Of a stretch of 64,000 nt of DNA, positions 57,660 to 64,000 are shown in pieces. Where the stretch lies: assembly GCF_947497935.1 (NCBI RefSeq), contig NZ_CANMIO010000008.1, positions 62,001 to 126,000 on the forward strand. The letters are read 5' to 3'. Each line of letters starts with the position of its first letter. The first letter of the stretch is position 1. The notes under the pieces were generated by a model, which saw nothing but the letters and a program-made list of their open reading frames with translations, searched no databases and was not told where the DNA came from. A program made the position numbers and the translations under genes. The stretch is from an uncultured Shewanella sp. (GTDB taxonomy: Bacteria; Pseudomonadota; Gammaproteobacteria; Enterobacterales; Shewanellaceae).

Positions 57660-59780
57660 ATGTTTGGAATAAACAAAAATATCAACACAGGTCAGCAACT
57701 ATCTATACTCGCGCTTGCGATTAGTGCCAGCATCTCGCCTGCTTTTGCCGATGGCTATGGTTTGCAAAGTGCCAACCGAGAAAAAGCGGACACTAGCAAA
57801 TGGGAGTGTAAACGCTGCACGATTGAATCTGGTTTGAAAGGCAGTATTGGCATAGGTGCAGCCTATAATGAAGCAACAGATATAAACTTCGGTAATGTCA
57901 CAGGAATAGATACGGATGGTGCAGTTGGACATTTTGAAGCAGATCTCGTCAACAAATCAGAATCTGGCTATCAAACCAGTTTTACGGCGGACAAGCTAGG
58001 TTATGATACTGGTAGCGCCAGAGTCGAAACAGGCCGCCCTGGGCAATATCAGATTGCGCTGGGGTATAGAGGATTAGCTAGCTTCGATAGTAACTCCGCA
58101 CTCACGCCTTATATCAATAGCGGTGACAATCTACAGCTTCCTGCAAACTGGCAGACTGGCACTGTAACATCGCAGATGCCGACGTTACTCGATGATATAA
58201 AAGATATTGAACTAAAGACCCAAAGAGATCGCTTCTTAGTCGATGCTGTATATAAAGGTGACTTTTACCAAGCCGATATCAACTTCCAGCACGAAGAGAG
58301 AGAAGGCAAGCGCGCATTTTCTGGAAACTTCCTCACCAACAGTGCCATGCTAGCCCAACCCATAGATGACAGCACTGACGAGCTAGGGGCCAAAATTTAC
58401 TTCAACGGTAAAGGTTGGCTCGTTGGCATAGACTCAAGCTTCAGCCAGTATCAAAACGATCATGATTCAATAGCTTGGCAAAACGCGTTTAGCCCTACAT
58501 TTGGCGCAGCCTATACGGGGCAAAGCGCTGTATCACCTGACAATAAGGCTTACCGTATCGGCGCTAATGCACAGCTCAGTGGCAATGGTCATCAAGTGCT
58601 GATGTATTTAGGTGTCGCGAGCTTCACTCAAGATGATGCCTTCTTACCTGCCACTATCAACGGTCCTAGCCCCGCTCTGCCAGCGACAAACCTTGATGGC
58701 AAGGTCGATACCACTGATATGAAGCTCAAATACTCGAGCCGCCTAGCCAAAGGTCTGAGTATTAGAGCCAGTTATGATTATTCTGATAGAGACAACAAAA
58801 CAACTCAGCAATCCTACCCTCAAGTAATAACTGATAGCTATTTCTCAGGAACAGCGATTAACCCTGAGTATGACAGAACCAAGCAGCTAGCCAAGCTTGC
58901 TGCGAAGTATCGCTTCAACCGCGACATCTATCTTGATGCGGGCTATCAATATGATCACAACGACTTTAGCGATTTAGACCGTGACTCCCTAAAGCAGAAC
59001 GGGCTCTTCGCCAAGTTGAATTATATCATCTCTCCTTCTTGGTCCGCCTGGTTTAAGGCCGACTATAAAGATAGAACCGGCAGTGAATATAAAGCCGTCA
59101 GTTCGACATCTAGTCTAAGTAATCCTTATTTAAGAAAGTCGTACCTTGCAGACAGAGAACGCCAAGAGTATCGCCTCAGCGTTAACTACAACCCGGCATC
59201 GGCGTTGTCGGCCAGTGCCAATGTTCATGTCAGTAGTGACGACTATGACGATACTTTGGTCGGCCTCACCAAAGTCGATACTCAGGGATACGACATTTCG
59301 GCTAACTACCTTTTCAGTGATGATTTCAGTGTCAATGCTTACCTCAATCAAGATTGGCGTGACAGTGAACAGGCTGGTAGCAACAATTTTAGTCTACCAA
59401 ATTGGTATGCCAATACCGATGAAACCTCAACCTTAGTCGGCATCGGTTTTGATTACTTACAGCTTTTAGATAAGAAGCTGGATCTGGGATTGGATTACAG
59501 CTACTCCGATGGCCAGAGCGATACCGAGATCATCCAAGGGTTAACTTCTCCCTATGGCGACTACTTTGCCGAAAAACACAACATCAATGCTTTCGCCAAG
59601 TATCAGCTTGGTGAAAAAATGGCATTACGTTTTGATTGGATATTTGAAAACTATAAAGATTCTGATTGGCTAAACCAAGGATTAACGGTCGACTCAATCC
59701 CTAACGTCTTAACGTTTGGCGATCTTAGCCACAATTATAGTGCTCATTATGTTGGCCTAACATTTAGCTACGAACTATAG
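57660..59780 (+). CDS. mtrE: MtrE, outer-membrane beta-barrel of the electron conduit (MtrB homologue)
   Basis: 706 residues from the ATG at 57660, set by AAGGAG 9 bp upstream; a GTG three codons before is in frame. Signal peptide (SILALAISASISPAFA), then the MtrB-type CxxC motif in WECKRCTIESGL near residue 40, then alternating-residue beta strands to the C-terminus (YVGLTFSYEL). MtrB-family barrels sheath the periplasmic decaheme protein and dock the surface cytochrome. The CxxC is diagnostic for the EET subfamily of these barrels. Confidence 0.92.
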   Translation: MFGINKNINTGQQLSILALAISASISPAFADGYGLQSANREKADTSKWECKRCTIESGLKGSIGIGAAYNEATDINFGNVTGIDTDGAVGHFEADLVNKSESGYQTSFTADKLGYDTGSARVETGRPGQYQIALGYRGLASFDSNSALTPYINSGDNLQLPANWQTGTVTSQMPTLLDDIKDIELKTQRDRFLVDAVYKGDFYQADINFQHEEREGKRAFSGNFLTNSAMLAQPIDDSTDELGAKIYFNGKGWLVGIDSSFSQYQNDHDSIAWQNAFSPTFGAAYTGQSAVSPDNKAYRIGANAQLSGNGHQVLMYLGVASFTQDDAFLPATINGPSPALPATNLDGKVDTTDMKLKYSSRLAKGLSIRASYDYSDRDNKTTQQSYPQVITDSYFSGTAINPEYDRTKQLAKLAAKYRFNRDIYLDAGYQYDHNDFSDLDRDSLKQNGLFAKLNYIISPSWSAWFKADYKDRTGSEYKAVSSTSSLSNPYLRKSYLADRERQEYRLSVNYNPASALSASANVHVSSDDYDDTLVGLTKVDTQGYDISANYLFSDDFSVNAYLNQDWRDSEQAGSNNFSLPNWYANTDETSTLVGIGFDYLQLLDKKLDLGLDYSYSDGQSDTEIIQGLTSPYGDYFAEKHNINAFAKYQLGEKMALRFDWIFENYKDSDWLNQGLTVDSIPNVLTFGDLSHNYSAHYVGLTFSYEL

Positions 59781-59834
59781 CCCTGAGCTAGCAATGCTAG
59801 CCATAAGCAACTAGCAATATAGCCTTGAGCTAGC
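59777..59834 (+). repeat. Short direct repeat between mtrE and mtrF
   Basis: ATAGCCCTGAGCTAGC at 59777-59792 recurs as ATAGCCTTGAGCTAGC at 59819-59834, period 42 bp, with further GCTAGC copies between. Probably slippage in the 100-bp spacer; no clear terminator here. Confidence 0.5.
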
Positions 59835-59880
59835 TACGAGCAAGAGCCAAGTCAATAAAAAGGAATTCAAGGACATCAAT

Positions 59881-61794
59881 ATGAAACGAGTCACTCAATC
59901 ACTAGCAGCAAAAACGATTCCACTTGCGTTAATAGCTATGTTGGCAGGCTGTGGCGGAGACGATGGTCAAGCAGGTAATCCTGGCGAGCCAGGCGGTCCA
60001 CCAGCAAGTGACATAAACAGTCTTAACATTGCGATAAATGAAGTGTTATTTGAATCAGGTGTTGCAACGGTGAATTACCGTATTACCAATGAAAGCGACG
60101 AACCCGTTGTCGGTATTCCATCAGCCACCTTTATTGCGGCGCAGCTTCTCCCACAAGGCTATACCAATGCCGGCAATGCGAGCCAGTGGCAATACTTTAC
60201 CTCTGAGTCCTGCTCAAGTAGCTGTGATGGCGAGTTTATCGACCATAAAAATGGTAAGTACAGCTACACATTTAGCGGTGCTTTCGATGGTATGAATGAC
60301 ATTAGCTATATGCAAGGAGCCACTCAGCGTGTGGTGATAAAAGTTGGCGGAGATAGTTTAGCCGACGGCACAGCTCTACCTGTCACTAATCAACACTTTG
60401 ATTGGCAGGATAAAGGCAGTGAGCCAACCTACACTCGCAATCTCATCGAAATGAGCACCTGTAACACCTGTCATAATGACCTTGCTTTTCACGGCAGTAA
60501 GTACAATGAAGTCGAAACCTGTGTCACTTGTCACAATGAAGATAAAGTCAGTAACCCCGGCAACGTGTTTGCCCCTATGGTTCACACCAAACACCTAACA
60601 GGATTTCCGGTATCACTTGCCGATTGCCAAACTTGTCACGTTGCCGATGAGGCTCTCACTGAAAATATGAACTGGGCCCGAGTCCCCACAATGGAAGCCT
60701 GTGGCAGCTGCCATACAAATATCGACTTCCCTGCGGGTCAAGGTCATCCAGCTCAAGTTGACAACAGTAACTGCGTTGCTTGTCATAACCCAGATTGGAC
60801 CATGAGCGCTCACAGCCAAGTAGACACTGATGCAGTACTTGGCCAGTTTAACGCAGAAGTTGTCAGTGCCGAGCTTAACGGCGATACGGTTAATTTCGCG
60901 GTAAGACTGTCAAACCCAACAACTAACGAAGTTTATAGTGACAGTGCCGACAAGCTTAATTTTGTCAACGACCTTCGCGTATACGCCAACTTTGGCATTA
61001 GTGTGGATTACACCACCCGAAGCGCCAAATCGATAAAACTGCAGGATACAACGCCAATATCAGGCAGTAATGGAGTCTATCATTATCAAATTGCAGGACT
61101 CACCTTAAGTGCAGATCCGGCAAGCGATAAAGGCACTCTCGCCCTCCAAGGTAAGCTTTGCAGCACCGAATCAATGTTAGCCGACTGCGCTGATACGGAT
61201 TCCACAACCACGATAAAGTCTAGCCATCAATTCTTTAGCGCCACGACTATAACTGAGCTTGGTCGTAGAGTTGTCGTCACCAACGAGACCTGTGGCAGTT
61301 GTCATGGCGATCAACAGCTAAATTATCATGGTTCACGTAACGATCTTGAAGGTCAATGCCAGGTTTGTCACAACCGCAATATGGTCGCGGATGCGACCGC
61401 TGAAAACCCTGCAGCTTCGACAGCCGACTATAAGCATCTAGCACACACACTACATGCAGGCTCGAGAGAGAGTTATCCCGATATCAATTACCCCGGCAAT
61501 ATAGGGAACTGTGCGCAGTGCCATACGAGTGATGAGGCCGGGATATTAACTGCAGCGCTCCCTCTTAACAGTGCCGTGCAGCCTCTTGCCTTTAATGATG
61601 GCAGCTTCACCAGTGCCACTTCCGCTATCTGTAGTGCATGTCATCTAGGAGACTCGGCGATTGCCCATATGACCCAGCAAGGTGGGGTATTTAAAGGCAC
61701 TGAAGCCGATGCCACAGCAGGAACAGAAAGCTGCGCAACCTGTCATGGACAAGGCGCAGCGGTCGATGTGTTAAAGGTTCACCCAATAAAATAA
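59881..61794 (+). CDS. mtrF: MtrF, outer-membrane decaheme lipoprotein cytochrome (MtrC homologue)
   Basis: 637 residues. Lipobox LIAMLAGCGG (Cys near residue 24). Domain order of the MtrC/MtrF/OmcA family: beta domain I, pentaheme II (CNTCH, CVTCH, CQTCH, CGSCH, CVACH at about residues 195-305), beta domain III, pentaheme IV (CGSCH, CQVCH, CAQCH, CSACH, CATCH at about 475-625). Ten hemes in total. Exported to the cell surface by type II secretion and thought to pass electrons to metal oxides, flavins or electrodes. Follows mtrE by 100 bp; AAAGGAATT lies upstream. Confidence 0.92.
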   Translation: MKRVTQSLAAKTIPLALIAMLAGCGGDDGQAGNPGEPGGPPASDINSLNIAINEVLFESGVATVNYRITNESDEPVVGIPSATFIAAQLLPQGYTNAGNASQWQYFTSESCSSSCDGEFIDHKNGKYSYTFSGAFDGMNDISYMQGATQRVVIKVGGDSLADGTALPVTNQHFDWQDKGSEPTYTRNLIEMSTCNTCHNDLAFHGSKYNEVETCVTCHNEDKVSNPGNVFAPMVHTKHLTGFPVSLADCQTCHVADEALTENMNWARVPTMEACGSCHTNIDFPAGQGHPAQVDNSNCVACHNPDWTMSAHSQVDTDAVLGQFNAEVVSAELNGDTVNFAVRLSNPTTNEVYSDSADKLNFVNDLRVYANFGISVDYTTRSAKSIKLQDTTPISGSNGVYHYQIAGLTLSADPASDKGTLALQGKLCSTESMLADCADTDSTTTIKSSHQFFSATTITELGRRVVVTNETCGSCHGDQQLNYHGSRNDLEGQCQVCHNRNMVADATAENPAASTADYKHLAHTLHAGSRESYPDINYPGNIGNCAQCHTSDEAGILTAALPLNSAVQPLAFNDGSFTSATSAICSACHLGDSAIAHMTQQGGVFKGTEADATAGTESCATCHGQGAAVDVLKVHPIK

Positions 61795-61801
61795 AAAGTT
61801 G

Positions 61802-61829
61802 TAGGCCTAAAAGTTAAATTTTAGGCCTA
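61802..61829 (+). terminator. Strong hairpin between mtrF and omcA
   Basis: 11-bp perfect stem TAGGCCTAAAA/TTTTAGGCCTA with a 6-base loop, 7 bp after the mtrF stop, followed by TACATTTTGTG rather than a clean T-run. Could be a leaky terminator or an mRNA-stabilising structure. Confidence 0.6.
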
Positions 61830-61893
61830 TACATTTTGTGATGAGAGACGATTTGTGACGCAAATAATTAGTGACAAAGCTAATTACAAAACT

Positions 61894-64000
61894 ATGGAAC
61901 GCAAAATTATGGATAGAAAAATTAAACACTTAAAAATGAGTTTAATGGCTCTCACCGCCTCGGCCCTACTATTTGGTTGTAGCGATGGTAACGACGGCGC
62001 CGACGGAGCTGACGGTGTAGTTGGAGTCGGTATCGATTCAGCCACTAGCGTCCAGGCGCAATTCACAGAAGCGACAGTTACTGATGGAACTGTTACCGTA
62101 AACTTCAATCTAGAAAATGCAAATGGCGTTGCTGTATTAGGCCTAGATAAAGACTATGACTTGCGCTTTGGTATCGCCCAACTCGCTAAAGTCAGCGAAA
62201 CTATCGAGGATGTCGAATACGATAGAGGTTATCAATGGCAAGCCTATATCAACGTACTTAAAGAACCGGGTAGCCTGCCGGACGATCCAAGTGGACTTGA
62301 CCCATCGCCGCAATATCAAGCTAATGTTGAAGCTGCAAGTGCTTGCGAAGACTGTCTAGTGGATAATGGTGACGGTAGCTATTCTTATACTTTCCAGCAG
62401 AACATCGCTAATGTCACTGAGCCGCTGACTATCGTCTATGGTGAAGAGAACACCCATAGAGCAACAATGGAATTAAAACTGCCACAAGCCACTGCAAACG
62501 CCTACCATGACTGGCAGCCCTCTACAGGTGCAACAACCGATATTCAAACCCGTAACGTAGTAACCATAGAGACCTGTTATACCTGCCACCAACCAGAAAG
62601 CCTTGAGCTTCACGGCGGTCGACGTATCGCGCTTGAAAACTGTGCAAGCTGCCATACCTCAACCTCTGGCGATCCAGAAAGTGGCAACAGTGTCGATTTT
62701 ACCTATATGATCCACGCGATCCATAAAGGTCAAGATAGAGAAACCAGTACACCGGATGGTATGGTGCCAGCACCATACAAAATTGTAGGTTACGGTGGTA
62801 GCTTACATGATTACGGTAAGGTGATGTTCCCGCAAAAGCCTGCTGCTAATTGTGCCTCTTGTCATGTCGAAGGTGAAGGTGCTCCTGCGAATGCAGACCT
62901 GTTCAAAGCTGAGCTAAGTAACACAGCTTGTGTTGCTTGCCACACTAATAAACCATCACAAAACCATAGCAGCACAAACTGTATGGCATGCCATAACTCA
63001 ACCGATACTTACCCTGGAACTGGTAGTGCAGAAAAGCGTCACGGTGATGTGTTAAAGGCATATGTTGACGCAGAAGCCATGGGAGTTATGTTCAGCAATG
63101 TCGCACTAGATGCTAATGGCAAGTTGATGTTTGACGTACAAATCCAAGATAGTAGCGGCGATGCAATCGGCTCTGAGTTTATCGAAACGGGAACCCGTGT
63201 TGTCGTGGCTTGGGATACCAATAAGGACTTCCCTGCATATAGTGACGCTTCATACAGCCAACGCCGATTTAAGTTATCAGATGGCAGCTATGATGCAGCT
63301 AGCAAAACGTTCACCATAACAGGTACTACCTTCGACATGCCTGCTGACGCGACGGGCAAGACCTTCGAATTATGGTCTGCAGTTGAAGTTTGCTTTAATA
63401 ACGGCGGATACGCGGTATCAGAGATCAAGATGACAGAGTGCTCTGATAGAACACGCTCAGTAGCCGTCAAAGAAGCGCCTTACCAATTTGTTTGGTCAGG
63501 CACTGGTGTCGATGACACAATGCAGGCTGCGATGCGTCGCTCTATTATCGACGCCGCTAAGTGCCAAAGTTGTCACAATCAGGAAAACTACCATTACAAT
63601 AATGGGTATAACTGCCAAACCTGTCATACATCAGATAAGCCAACTAAAGAATCCGTTAGAGGATCTGGTGAATATGATAAGGCAACAAGCTACGCATACA
63701 AAGCACACGAAGCTGAAGGACATTACCTCAAGTATGCTGGTGTTCAGTCAGGAACAGTACTAAAAACTGACTGCACCACATGCCATACAGAGGATGGTAT
63801 TCAGCTTGGTCGCGCAACAGATAGAGTATGGAACTATCCAAACCTTGAAACCAAGGAACAAGCGGGTCTTTGGGTATCTTCTGATGCGGGAGCTTGCCTA
63901 AGTTGTCACCAGAAGTACTTAAGCGACTCGGGAGCCAACCATATCGTTGCTAACGGCGGGATCCTTGATGGTATGGATGCTGATGATGTGAGAACTCGAG
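61894..64000 (+). CDS. omcA: OmcA-type outer-membrane multiheme lipoprotein cytochrome (3' end outside window)
   Basis: Open from the ATG at 61894 (an ATG at 61909 is an alternative) to the window edge, ~702 codons. Lipobox LLFGCSDG, beta domain I, then a pentaheme domain (CYTCH from 62575, CASCH, CASCH, CVACH, CMACH), a beta domain, and four more CxxCH (CQSCH, CQTCH, CTTCH, CLSCH, the last at 63895). Nine hemes are visible, so a tenth (OmcA) or eleventh (UndA) must lie beyond. Position after mtrF fits omcA; UndA replaces OmcA in some Shewanella and cannot be excluded. Terminal electron donor to extracellular acceptors. Confidence 0.88.
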   Translation, partial: MERKIMDRKIKHLKMSLMALTASALLFGCSDGNDGADGADGVVGVGIDSATSVQAQFTEATVTDGTVTVNFNLENANGVAVLGLDKDYDLRFGIAQLAKVSETIEDVEYDRGYQWQAYINVLKEPGSLPDDPSGLDPSPQYQANVEAASACEDCLVDNGDGSYSYTFQQNIANVTEPLTIVYGEENTHRATMELKLPQATANAYHDWQPSTGATTDIQTRNVVTIETCYTCHQPESLELHGGRRIALENCASCHTSTSGDPESGNSVDFTYMIHAIHKGQDRETSTPDGMVPAPYKIVGYGGSLHDYGKVMFPQKPAANCASCHVEGEGAPANADLFKAELSNTACVACHTNKPSQNHSSTNCMACHNSTDTYPGTGSAEKRHGDVLKAYVDAEAMGVMFSNVALDANGKLMFDVQIQDSSGDAIGSEFIETGTRVVVAWDTNKDFPAYSDASYSQRRFKLSDGSYDAASKTFTITGTTFDMPADATGKTFELWSAVEVCFNNGGYAVSEIKMTECSDRTRSVAVKEAPYQFVWSGTGVDDTMQAAMRRSIIDAAKCQSCHNQENYHYNNGYNCQTCHTSDKPTKESVRGSGEYDKATSYAYKAHEAEGHYLKYAGVQSGTVLKTDCTTCHTEDGIQLGRATDRVWNYPNLETKEQAGLWVSSDAGACLSCHQKYLSDSGANHIVANGGILDGMDADDVRTR

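Overview
The window is a stretch of chromosome from a marine gammaproteobacterium, almost certainly Shewanella. The strongest pointers are the mtrD-mtrE-mtrF-omcA run of multiheme cytochrome genes next to feoAB at the right edge, and a gene order (glnS, miaE, lpxH, ppiB, cysS, folD, tig-clpP-clpX-lon-hupB-ppiD, fabV, sapABCDF, pspF/pspABC, ycjXF, methionine gamma-lyase, dinG/polB, porin, TonB receptor, TonB2 genes) that I recall as the S. oneidensis mtr neighbourhood. This assignment rests on protein recognition and remembered synteny, not on a search.

Layout. 1-9.4 kb: an envelope transport block on the minus strand, with a DUF3450 protein and an edge-truncated TtpC/ExbB-like protein of a second TonB system, a TPR-2OG-Fe(II) oxygenase fusion, a TonB-dependent receptor and a porin. 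9.6-14.2 kb: polB and dinG diverge around one LexA box. 14.2-17.6 kb: a compact plus-strand series (TSUP permease, priC, DUF2057, deacetylase-like, ComFB-like). 17.6-20.3 kb: an accessory island with one unrecognised gene, which carries an RNxxxH (HEPN-like) motif, between two nearly identical 337-346 bp non-coding direct repeats. 20.3-28 kb: a ComEA-like protein, a DASS transporter, methionine gamma-lyase, ycjXF and the pspABC envelope-stress genes. 28-36.2 kb: pspF, sapABCDF and fabV, with structured dispersed repeats on both sides of fabV. 36.6-45.2 kb: the proteostasis cluster. 45.4-45.7 kb: three tRNA genes (His, Arg, Pro). 46-53.6 kb: housekeeping genes. 53.7-56.3 kb: feoAB. 56.7-64 kb: mtrDEF and the first ~700 codons of an omcA-type gene, which runs off the window.

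How the parts fit. The right end supplies ferrous iron uptake and an outer-membrane electron conduit: a periplasmic decaheme protein (MtrD), a beta-barrel (MtrE) and cell-surface decaheme lipoproteins (MtrF, OmcA-type). The feoA-mtrD gap holds candidate Fur, FNR-type and CRP sites and an unexplained 23-bp palindrome. The middle is envelope-stress and protein-quality control, with a candidate sigma-54 promoter at pspA and a candidate sigma-32 promoter at lon.

Most of the window is conserved core genome. The parts that look least described are the repeat-flanked island at 17.6-20.1 kb, the TPR-oxygenase beside the TonB genes, and several long palindromes in promoter regions.
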